Assembly (NCBI GenBank): GCA_900551325.1
Contig: URVM01000002.1
Coordinates: 1-64,000 of the forward strand
Reading direction: 5' to 3'
DNA from: an uncultured Eubacteriales bacterium
GTDB taxonomy: Bacteria; Bacillota; Clostridia; Lachnospirales; Cellulosilyticaceae
Length of the DNA: 64,000 nt
The notes below the pieces were generated by a model, which was not told the origin of the DNA, ran no database searches, and saw only the letters and a program-made list of their open reading frames with translations. Position 1 is the first letter of the stretch. Every line of letters begins with the position of its first letter. Positions 51,993 to 59,256 of this stretch are shown here, piece by piece. A program made the position numbers and the translations under genes.

Positions 51993-54053
51993 TTACAGTG
52001 CTTTATGCATTTGTTCACCTTCAGTATAATGAAGTAATTTTGTTTTCATTCCTTCATGAAGTGGATGACTTAAATCTGGGTCTTGTCTAAGAACTTCCTG
52101 TGCTGCTTTTTGAGCAACTTTTAAAACTTTAGCATCCGTATAAAGATTGGCTATTTTCATCTCTGGTAAACCATGTTGCTTCGTTCCAAAGAAATCTCCA
52201 GGTCCCCTTAACTTTAAGTCTGTATCTGCAATAACAAAACCATCTGTACTTTCTTCCATAATTTTTAAACGTTTCTTTGTTACCTTATTTTTGGAGTCAC
52301 TTACAAGAACACAGTAGGACTGATGTTTACCACGACCTACACGTCCTCTTAACTGATGTAGTTGGGCAAGTCCAAAGCGTTCTGCATTTTCTATCATCAT
52401 AACCGTTGCATTAGGTACATTTACCCCTACCTCTACAACTGTTGTTGAAACAAGAATATGAATATCTCCTTTTGCAAATTGCTCCATTACTTGATTTTTT
52501 TCTTTTGGCTTCATTTTTCCATGCAAGATTCCTATTTCAAAGTGTGGAAAAACTTGTTCCTTTAAATATGCAGCATATTCTGTTACACTTTTTAACTCAC
52601 TTTGCTTCTCATTTTCCTCTACCATAGGACAAATAATATAACATTGCCTTCCTTCTCGTATATGTTTTTCCATAAAGCTATAAATACGTGCATGATAAGA
52701 AGAATCTACTGCATTTGTTTTAATAGGTTGTCTACCAGGTGGTAATTCATCAATAACAGATATATCCATATCACCGTAGAGAATAAGTGCCAAAGTTCTT
52801 GGAATAGGTGTAGCTGTCATAACAATTACATCTGGTGTTTCTCCTTTTTCTGAAAGCTTTAACCTTTGTCTTACACCAAATCGGTGCTGTTCATCTGTTA
52901 TAACAAGGCCTAACTTTGGAATTTCCACATTGTCTTCTATAAGAGCGTGCGTTCCTACAATAAGTTGGATGTCTCCTTCTTTAAGACCAGCTAAAATCTC
53001 ACGTTTTTCTTTAGCAGTTGTTGAACCTGTTAAAAGAGCTACCTTAATTTCAAAGGCTTTAAAAACTTCTTCTAAAAACTCAAAGTGTTGCTTAGCTAGT
53101 ACTTCTGTTGGTGCCATAAGTGCACCTTGATAACCATTTTTTATAACAATAAACAAACTAGCTGCTGCAATAACAGTTTTCCCTGAACCTACATCCCCTT
53201 GTACAAGCCTATTACCTGCATAGGGGCTCTTTAAGTCTTTTACAATTTCATTCATTACTCGTTTTTGAGCTCCTGTTAATTCAAAAGGTAGGCTCTCTAT
53301 AAAATTCATAAAATTTTCAGGTAATCGTTTACTTCTTCCTTTAGTACGTGCAAGGAAGTCTGACTTAAGAACAAATAAACTCATCTGTAAAAAGAATAAC
53401 TCTTCAAAAACGAGACGCTTACGTGCCTCAAAGAATGATTCATTATGACTTGGAAAATGAATGTTAGTAAGTGCAAACTGCTTACTTTTTAAATCATACT
53501 TTTCTCTTAAGTATTCTGGAAGTGGATCCTCTATTTCAGGTAAGGCTAAACTTAAGGCTTGTTCAATAAGTTGTCTGATTACCTTTTGTGAAAGTTTTTG
53601 TGTAGTAGGATAGATAGGTGTAATTTTTCCTGTTGTACCTTCCTTACCATTTTCTATTTTTTCATATTCAGGGCTTTCCATTTCAATGCGCCCATACTGT
53701 CTTCTTATTTTCCCATAGAAATTATAGGTATCTCCTACAACAAAATTATTTTTCATATAGGGTTGTCCATAGAAAACTACATAAATACTTCCTGTAGCAT
53801 CTTTTACACGGAATTTAACAATAATCTTATAACCTTTTTTCATAATTTCAGGTTTAGAAGCTACAGTTGCAACTATATTATTAGTTTCATCCATTATAGT
53901 ATCTGCAATGTTTGTAACCTCTCTTCGGTCTTCATATTCACGTGGGTAGTGTTCTACAAGATCTTCAACTGTCTCTATACCTATTTTGTTGAACTTTCTT
54001 ATAGTTTGCTCGCCTACACCTTTTAAATCCATAATGGAGTTTGTAAGGAACAT
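51993..54053 (-). CDS. recG: ATP-dependent DNA helicase RecG
   Basis: Branch-migrating helicase for stalled forks and recombination intermediates. It has an N-terminal wedge/OB domain (about residues 1-150), then helicase motifs: GDVGSGKTVIAAAS (I), ITDEQHRFG (II), TATPIPRTLAL (III), and QLRGRVGRGKHQSYC (VI). The length of 686 is standard. AAAGGAG precedes the ATG. It lies downstream of fakA, as in Bacillus. Confidence 0.97.
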   Translation of the reverse strand: MFLTNSIMDLKGVGEQTIRKFNKIGIETVEDLVEHYPREYEDRREVTNIADTIMDETNNIVATVASKPEIMKKGYKIIVKFRVKDATGSIYVVFYGQPYMKNNFVVGDTYNFYGKIRRQYGRIEMESPEYEKIENGKEGTTGKITPIYPTTQKLSQKVIRQLIEQALSLALPEIEDPLPEYLREKYDLKSKQFALTNIHFPSHNESFFEARKRLVFEELFFLQMSLFVLKSDFLARTKGRSKRLPENFMNFIESLPFELTGAQKRVMNEIVKDLKSPYAGNRLVQGDVGSGKTVIAAASLFIVIKNGYQGALMAPTEVLAKQHFEFLEEVFKAFEIKVALLTGSTTAKEKREILAGLKEGDIQLIVGTHALIEDNVEIPKLGLVITDEQHRFGVRQRLKLSEKGETPDVIVMTATPIPRTLALILYGDMDISVIDELPPGRQPIKTNAVDSSYHARIYSFMEKHIREGRQCYIICPMVEENEKQSELKSVTEYAAYLKEQVFPHFEIGILHGKMKPKEKNQVMEQFAKGDIHILVSTTVVEVGVNVPNATVMMIENAERFGLAQLHQLRGRVGRGKHQSYCVLVSDSKNKVTKKRLKIMEESTDGFVIADTDLKLRGPGDFFGTKQHGLPEMKIANLYTDAKVLKVAQKAAQEVLRQDPDLSHPLHEGMKTKLLHYTEGEQMHKAL

Positions 54054-54079
54054 GATTTCACTCCTTTAATTTATTAGTC

Positions 54080-54126
54080 AAAAAGGGCTGACAACAAAAT
54101 TTTAGTACTCATTTTGCGTCAGCCCC
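54080..54126 (-). terminator. terminator between fakA and recG
   Basis: Long imperfect stem with outer arms GGGCTGAC / GTCAGCCC and inner CAAAAT / ATTTTG, followed on the minus strand by T5. Confidence 0.8.
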
Positions 54127-54138
54127 TTCTCATTTAAA

Positions 54139-55773
54139 TTATTCTGCTGAAATCATAAAGTAATAAACAGGTTGACCACCTGAATGTACTTCTACATCGG
54201 CATCTTCAAAACTACTTTCAGCTATTTGCACATAATCTTGTGCTTGTTCTTCAGTAATTTCTTCACCATAGTAAATTGTAATAATCTCAGCTTCTTCATT
54301 CATTTTCTTAAGAAGTTGTGCAAAGGTTTCTTTAAGATCTTTATTGTGTACCACAATATTACCCTCTAAAATACCTAAGTATTCACCTTCTTTAATATCT
54401 TGCCCCTCGATTGTTGTATCTCTAACAGCAATAGTAATTTGGGCTGTTTCTACACTTGAAATAGCCTCATTCATCGCTTCAACTACTTCATCAACGGCAC
54501 TACTTTCATCATAACTTACCATAGCAGTAATACCTTGTGGAATAGTCTTAGAAGGTACAACATGTACATGACATTCTGTTTCTATTTGAGCTGCTTGTTC
54601 AGCGGCTAAAATAATATTTTTATTGTTAGGTAAGATAATAACTTCTTCTGCATGAGCACGGGCAATAGCTTCACTAATATCCTCAGTACTTGGATTCATA
54701 GTTTGTCCACCCTCAATAACTTCATCTACACCTAAGCTCTTCATAATCTCTACTAAACCTTCGCCTGCAACAATTGAAACAAAGGCAATTGGCTTACGAG
54801 GTCCTTTATCTTCTACTGCTTCTTCCTCATTAAAAATAGAAGAATGTTGCTCACGCATATTTTCTATTTTAATACTTGTTAAAGATCCAAATTCAAGACC
54901 TTTTTGAAGAGCAAGACCTGGATTGTCTGTATGCACATGAATCTTAATGAATGTTTCATCTGAAACAGCTACAAGACTATCTCCAATTGTTTCTAAATAT
55001 TCTTTAACAGCATCTTCATCATATTTTGCTTTTGGATTACGCTCAACAATAAATTCAGTACAGTAACCAAATGTAATATCTTCAGTATTAAAGTTTTTAA
55101 GTGCTTGGAATGCTGTTGTCTTTGGTGTAGTAGCAGGTTTCTTAATATTAATTTTAATATCTCCTGTAATAACCATTGCTGCTCCTTCTAAAATACAAAG
55201 AAGACCTTGACCCCCTGCATCTACTACACCAGCTTCTTTTAAAACTGGTAACATATCAGGTGTTTGATTCAGCACCTCATAACCATGCTCTAATACTTTT
55301 TTTGCAAATTCTTCAATATCTGTTACTTCCATGCTAAGTTGCATTGCTTTTGTAGCTACTTCTCTTGCTACTGTAAGAATTGTACCTTCTTTAGGTTTCA
55401 TAACTGCCTTATAAGCTGTATCTACACCTGCTTGGAAAGCATTTGCTAACGTTAATGTATCAATAGGTTCATTGGTTAATGCTTTAGCAAAACCACGAAT
55501 CAGCTGTGATAAGATAACCCCTGAGTTACCTCTAGCTCCACGTAATGACCCTGATGCTGCAGCATTTCCTACTTCTATTACATTTGTTGGATCAATTTTT
55601 TCTACTTCTTTTGCTGCTGCAAGCATTGTTAAAGACATGTTTGTCCCAGTATCACCATCTGGAACTGGGAAAACATTCAATTCATTTACCATATTTTTCT
55701 TTTCATCTAATAGCTTAGCGCCAGCTACAAACATACTTTGTAATAGCTTCGCATCAATTGCTTCTAATTTCAC
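54139..55773 (-). CDS. fakA: fatty acid kinase subunit A (YloV, DhaL domain)
   Basis: ATP-binding subunit of fatty acid kinase, which works with a FakB fatty-acid-binding protein to make acyl-phosphate from exogenous fatty acids. The N-terminal DhaL kinase domain has NVFPVPDGDTGTNMSLTM (metal-binding D39, D41) and ARGNSGVILSQL. The middle domain contains the Cys-containing TFGYCTEFIVERNP, and the C-terminal EDD-like domain follows (YYGEEITEEQA). The length of 544 is typical. It follows yloU; no fakB is nearby. Confidence 0.93.
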   Translation of the reverse strand: MKLEAIDAKLLQSMFVAGAKLLDEKKNMVNELNVFPVPDGDTGTNMSLTMLAAAKEVEKIDPTNVIEVGNAAASGSLRGARGNSGVILSQLIRGFAKALTNEPIDTLTLANAFQAGVDTAYKAVMKPKEGTILTVAREVATKAMQLSMEVTDIEEFAKKVLEHGYEVLNQTPDMLPVLKEAGVVDAGGQGLLCILEGAAMVITGDIKINIKKPATTPKTTAFQALKNFNTEDITFGYCTEFIVERNPKAKYDEDAVKEYLETIGDSLVAVSDETFIKIHVHTDNPGLALQKGLEFGSLTSIKIENMREQHSSIFNEEEAVEDKGPRKPIAFVSIVAGEGLVEIMKSLGVDEVIEGGQTMNPSTEDISEAIARAHAEEVIILPNNKNIILAAEQAAQIETECHVHVVPSKTIPQGITAMVSYDESSAVDEVVEAMNEAISSVETAQITIAVRDTTIEGQDIKEGEYLGILEGNIVVHNKDLKETFAQLLKKMNEEAEIITIYYGEEITEEQAQDYVQIAESSFEDADVEVHSGGQPVYYFMISAE

Positions 55774-55804
55774 TTTATGTGCCTCCTCAAAAATACCTTA
55801 AAAT

Positions 55805-56164
55805 TTACTTGTCTACACGTACACCTTCAACATAAACTTTGATTTGTCTTACTTCTAAACCAAGCATATCTTTTACTTTATATTTAACAGTGCTCATTAG
55901 GTTTTCTGTAACTGCAGAAATTTTTGTACCATATTCAACAATAATGTGGAATTCAATGTTTACACTATCATCTTCGCAAACTTGAACGGCGATACCTTTT
56001 GTGAGACTTTCACCTTTTAAGAGTTGCACAATACCATCTTTGACATTTCTTGCTGCCATACCTACAATACCATAACATTCTGTTGCTGTTATACCGCTGA
56101 TTTGCGCAATAACCTCTTCACTCATTGTAATAGTGCCATATTCATTAGAAAATTTCCCGCCCAT
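55805..56164 (-). CDS. yloU: Asp23/Gls24 family envelope stress protein (YloU)
   Basis: A 119-residue member of the Asp23 family, small alkaline-shock-type proteins placed at the membrane. The core GTITMSEEVIAQISGITATE and YGTKISAVTENLMSTVKYKV fit the family. GGAGGT precedes the ATG. It is cotranscribed with fakA, as in most Firmicutes. Confidence 0.93.
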   Translation of the reverse strand: MGGKFSNEYGTITMSEEVIAQISGITATECYGIVGMAARNVKDGIVQLLKGESLTKGIAVQVCEDDSVNIEFHIIVEYGTKISAVTENLMSTVKYKVKDMLGLEVRQIKVYVEGVRVDK

Positions 56165-56322
56165 TCTGATACCTCCTTATTTAATTTCTTGTTTATACTT
56201 GAATTTTATGTTTATCATGCTTTTGTTTCATATTATAACATTGTTTAGCTTATAAATAAAGTATTTACAGGTTAGGTTTTCCAACTATTTTATGTTTTAA
56301 ACAAATAAATGGTACAACACTC

Positions 56323-56351
56323 TTGAAATATTATTTATTATCTGTTACAAT
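56323..56351 (+). promoter_or_regulatory. rpmB promoter
   Basis: TTGAAA (56323-56328), 17 bp, TACAAT (56346-56351), about 45 bases before the rpmB start. The divergent yloU promoter lies somewhere in 56165-56322, where TATAAT occurs on the minus strand without a good -35. Confidence 0.7.
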
Positions 56352-56395
56352 ATTTTTTGTTATGTCACGGATTTTATTTTAAGGAGGTGTTTACA

Positions 56396-56581
56396 GTGGC
56401 AAAATGTGAAATTTGTTCAAAAGATGTACACTTTGGTATCAAAGTTAGCCACTCTCATAGAAGATCAAATAAAATGTGGAAAGCAAACGTAAAGAAAGTT
56501 AGAATCAATGCTAACGGCGTTGTTAAAACTGCTAACGTATGTACACGTTGCTTACGTTCAAACTTAGTTGCTCGTGCATAG
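56396..56581 (+). CDS. rpmB: 50S ribosomal protein L28
   Basis: Large-subunit protein of 61 residues. It starts at a GTG preceded by AAGGAGGTG. MAKCEICSKDV and VCTRCLRSN give the two CXXC pairs of the zinc-binding L28 form; SHSHRRSNKMWKANVKKVR is diagnostic. It is a single-gene transcript divergent from yloU. Confidence 0.98.
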   Translation: MAKCEICSKDVHFGIKVSHSHRRSNKMWKANVKKVRINANGVVKTANVCTRCLRSNLVARA

Positions 56582-56597
56582 TATGGAAGTTTAATTT

Positions 56598-56634
56598 ATT
56601 CCATAGTTCATCTAGTGAATTATGGAATTTTTAT
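56598..56634 (+). terminator. terminator after rpmB
   Basis: Thirteen-bp stem ATTCCATAGTTCA / TGAATTATGGAAT with one G-U pair, then TTTTATTT. Confidence 0.75.
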
Positions 56635-56640
56635 TTCCAC

Positions 56641-56677
56641 AAAAAAAGGGTGTATCCATTGTGATACACCTTTTTTT
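56641..56677. terminator. bidirectional terminator between rpmB and spoVM
   Basis: Arms AAAAAAAGGGTGTATC and GATACACCTTTTTTT (one bulged G) with a 6-base loop. It overlaps the last codon of spoVM and works from both sides. Confidence 0.85.
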
Positions 56678-56753
56678 ATGCTTTACCGCCTTTATAAACC
56701 TTCCCTACAATCTTGCCTAACCATTTTGGTAATTTAATTACATAAATTTTCAT
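56676..56753 (-). CDS. spoVM: stage V sporulation protein M
   Basis: A 25-codon gene. The peptide begins MKIYVIKLPKWLGKIVGK, close to B. subtilis SpoVM (MKFYTIKLPKFLGGIV), with the Lys-Leu-Pro-Lys kink and amphipathic helix that recognises the convex forespore membrane. SpoVM anchors SpoIVA, whose gene is also in this window. A GGGGGTG site sits right after the stop of the upstream small gene. It lies between rpmB and thiN, the same locus as in Bacillus, which settles the identification. Confidence 0.95.
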   Translation of the reverse strand: MKIYVIKLPKWLGKIVGKVYKGGKA

Positions 56754-56765
56754 AAGACACCCCCA

Positions 56766-56906
56766 TTAGCCACATGTTAAAATATAACCTAATAAAATAA
56801 AAATTGTAGCAGTCGTTAAAATCCACCCAAGTGTAGGTACAACTATCACTAAGACCATACCACAGCCTACACAAAAGCAGATAAGACCTAAGACGCGTTT
56901 TTTCAT
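56766..56906 (-). CDS. 46-residue Cys-rich membrane peptide upstream of spoVM
   Basis: Not recognised. The frame starts with ATG after an AGGTC-type site (GGCAGGTCATAAAT) and codes for a basic start (MKKRVLGLICF), then about 35 hydrophobic residues with a central Pro (VIVVPTLGWILTT), probably a two-helix hairpin. Cysteines fall at 10, 12, 15 and 45. The stop is 12 bases before spoVM, and the spoVM ribosome binding site fills that gap, so both are surely on one transcript. Short hydrophobic ORFs at this place may be a clostridial sporulation family. Expression is inferred from the ribosome binding site and spacing only. Confidence 0.65.
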   Translation of the reverse strand: MKKRVLGLICFCVGCGMVLVIVVPTLGWILTTATIFILLGYILTCG

Positions 56907-56962
56907 ATTTATGACCTGCCTTTTTGTGCGTCACTCTTCTTATATACCATATTATTCCAAAC

Positions 56963-57000
56963 AAAAATAAAGTGTGCTTCTTTTAGCACACTTTATTTTT
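56963..57000. terminator. terminator after thiN
   Basis: Fifteen-bp perfect stem AAAAATAAAGTGTGC / GCACACTTTATTTTT with an 8-base loop. It separates the rsmB-thiN operon from the small spoVM unit, which therefore needs its own promoter in about 56907-56962; I could not identify it confidently. Confidence 0.85.
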
Positions 57001-57061
57001 ATGTTGTATAGGGCTTATTCTATTCAGTTTTAACTTATCCTATTTTTAAATAGTTTAAATC

Positions 57062-57694
57062 TTATTCTGCCACTTGCATAACAATAAGTACACCTTCTTT
57101 TATATGTACTTCTGCTACTTTTTCTGTCATATAGTTACTTACTCCATAAGGTTTACCTATTTCAAATACAGCTTCTTCTAAAGCATAAGCTAAATTTTTA
57201 GTTGTTACGCCTGTAACTGTAGGTGTGAAAGGAATTAAACTTACTAAATCTCCCTCTTCTCCCTTAAGTATTATATGATCTTTAATAAGTCTTAACTTAT
57301 GGTGATGACTATAAAGAGTAACCTCTACATTATTTTTCAACGCCTTGTAAAGCAGATGAATATTAGCTAAAGAATGATCCATTCGAGTGCCTAAGCCACC
57401 CCAGATATGAACTTTAGTAGCTCCCATACTTATAGCTGTATCTAAAGCGAGTTCCGTATCTGTTTCATCCTTTTCACAAGGTACTTCTTTAATAGCTACA
57501 CCTTCACTTTTAAAATACGCTAAATCTTCCAAGTTACAACTATCAAAATCACCCATAATTTCATCTGGGCGTATACCTAGTTTCCTGGCATGCTTCATAC
57601 CATTATCGGCACATATAATATAATTATACTGCTCATATTCTTTACAAAATGTATAATCACCGTATTCGCCATTAGTTAAAATTAATATATTCAT
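57062..57694 (-). CDS. thiN: thiamine pyrophosphokinase
   Basis: Transfers pyrophosphate from ATP to thiamine, giving thiamine diphosphate. Motifs YIICADNGMKHARKLGIRPD, MGDFDS, CEKDETDTELALD and WGGLGTRMDHSLANI are diagnostic. The ATG at 57694 has AGGA 5-6 bases upstream, giving 210 residues; an ATG 15 bases further upstream overlaps rpe but lacks a site. It follows rpe, as in Bacillus. Confidence 0.96.
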   Translation of the reverse strand: MNILILTNGEYGDYTFCKEYEQYNYIICADNGMKHARKLGIRPDEIMGDFDSCNLEDLAYFKSEGVAIKEVPCEKDETDTELALDTAISMGATKVHIWGGLGTRMDHSLANIHLLYKALKNNVEVTLYSHHHKLRLIKDHIILKGEEGDLVSLIPFTPTVTGVTTKNLAYALEEAVFEIGKPYGVSNYMTEKVAEVHIKEGVLIVMQVAE

Positions 57695-57701
57695 TTTAGT
57701 C

Positions 57702-58358
57702 CTATCCATTCATGCGTTTCATAAACTCAGCTACTGTAGCACTTACATCCTGTGCCCCAAATACAGCTGATCCTGCAACAACTACATTAGCACCTGCTGC
57801 TACTACCTCTTCTACATTTTGAAGGCCTACTCCTCCATCTACTTGAATTAAAAGTTCTTTACCCTTTTTATCTGCTAAAGCTTTTACTTGTTTTATTTTT
57901 TCTAAAGCATAAGGGATAAAACTTTGTCCTCCAAATCCAGGATTAACAGACATAATAAGCACCATATCTACTTCATCTATTAAACACTCAAGTACTTGTA
58001 CAGGTGTTCCAGGATTAAGAGCAAGACCACTTTTCATACCTAATTTACGAATAGCTTGAAGTGTACGATGTATATGAGGTGTTGCTTCATAATGTACTGT
58101 TAAAATGTCTGCTCCTGCTGCTTTAAAATCCTCTAAATAGGCATCAGGATTTTCAATCATAAGATGAACATCCATTATTCCTTTAATATGCTTTCTTAAA
58201 GCGGCTGCAACAGGGGCACCAATTGTAATATTAGGTACAAAATGACCATCCATAACATCTACATGTATATAAGGTGCACCTGCACTCTCTACTAATCTAA
58301 CAGCTTCTCCTAAAGCTGCAAAATCTGCTGATAAAATTGAAGGAGCTAAAGCGTTCAT
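57702..58358 (-). CDS. rpe: ribulose-phosphate 3-epimerase
   Basis: Interconverts ribulose 5-phosphate and xylulose 5-phosphate in the pentose phosphate pathway. TIM-barrel motifs APSILSADFAALGEAV, HVDVMDGHFVPNITIG, HLMIENP and MSVNPGFGGQSFIPYALEKI are complete. The ATG at 58358 has GAGGAA properly spaced (218 residues) and overlaps the rsgA stop (TAATG). Confidence 0.97.
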   Translation of the reverse strand: MNALAPSILSADFAALGEAVRLVESAGAPYIHVDVMDGHFVPNITIGAPVAAALRKHIKGIMDVHLMIENPDAYLEDFKAAGADILTVHYEATPHIHRTLQAIRKLGMKSGLALNPGTPVQVLECLIDEVDMVLIMSVNPGFGGQSFIPYALEKIKQVKALADKKGKELLIQVDGGVGLQNVEEVVAAGANVVVAGSAVFGAQDVSATVAEFMKRMNG

Positions 58359-59254
58359 TACCATTTCCTCGTTTCTTTTAGTTGATTATAATAGTTTACA
58401 TAGTTGTCATATCTTGATTTAAAAAGTTCTTCGTTTAAAAGAGCTTCTTTGACAGCACATTTAGGTTCATGTATATGGTTACACCCACTAAATTTACACT
58501 GTCCTTCATACTTTTTAAATTCAGGAAAATAAAATTTTAAGTCTTCTTCAGGAATTTCCTCAAACTGTAATGATGTAAATCCAGGTGTATCCAATACATA
58601 GCCACCTTTACTAAATGGCAACAACTCTACATGTCTTGTTGTATGTTTACCACGTTTAATTTTGTCACTTACATCACCTGTTTGCAGTTTTAGATGAGGT
58701 TCAATTGCATTAAGTAAAGTAGATTTTCCTACACCCGATGGTCCTGCAAAAAATGAAGTTTTATCTTTTAGAACATTTCTAAGTTCATCTAATCCTATAT
58801 TTTGTTTAGCTGAAACACACAATATATCATAACCACTTTTTCTATAACCCTCTACAATCCATTCATAAGTTTCAGGCTGTGTACCATCTATTTTATTCAG
58901 TACAATAAAAGGGGTTATTCCCTCAAGTTCCATCATAATTAAAAAGCGGTCTAATAAGTCTAGATGAATTTCAGGATAAGTTACAGCAAATACAATAATA
59001 CCTTGGTCTACATTGGCAACTGGTGGCCTTATAAGCTTATTATGCCTTGGTAAAATGTCTACAATATGCCCTTGCTTATATGCATAATGATTATCTTGAT
59101 TATCTTCATCTACCTCAATACACACTCTGTCACCAATAAGAGGGGTTAACCCCTCTTTTCGAAACTTACCACGTGCCTTACATTCAAAAACTTCATTTTC
59201 TACTCTTACATAGTAAAAACCTGCAATTCCTTTAATGATTGTTCCTTGCATCAT
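58358..59254 (-). CDS. rsgA: small ribosomal subunit biogenesis GTPase RsgA
   Basis: Late 30S assembly checkpoint GTPase. It has an N-terminal OB fold (GTIIKGIAGFYYVRVE), then a circularly permuted G domain (NKID as G4, GPSGVGKSTLLNAIEP as G1, DTPGFTSL as G3) and a C-terminal zinc knuckle (CKFSGCNHIHEPKC). The length of 298 is typical. Two successive ATGs follow GGTGAC; it starts within 3 bases of the prkC stop. Confidence 0.97.
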   Translation of the reverse strand: MMQGTIIKGIAGFYYVRVENEVFECKARGKFRKEGLTPLIGDRVCIEVDEDNQDNHYAYKQGHIVDILPRHNKLIRPPVANVDQGIIVFAVTYPEIHLDLLDRFLIMMELEGITPFIVLNKIDGTQPETYEWIVEGYRKSGYDILCVSAKQNIGLDELRNVLKDKTSFFAGPSGVGKSTLLNAIEPHLKLQTGDVSDKIKRGKHTTRHVELLPFSKGGYVLDTPGFTSLQFEEIPEEDLKFYFPEFKKYEGQCKFSGCNHIHEPKCAVKEALLNEELFKSRYDNYVNYYNQLKETRKW

Positions 59255-59256
59255 CT

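Noticed and set aside
56734..56964. 76-residue frame on the minus strand across the spoVM region
   Set aside because: It overlaps spoVM and the 46-codon ORF in a different frame, has no ribosome binding site at its start, and is rich in residues typical of out-of-frame reading.
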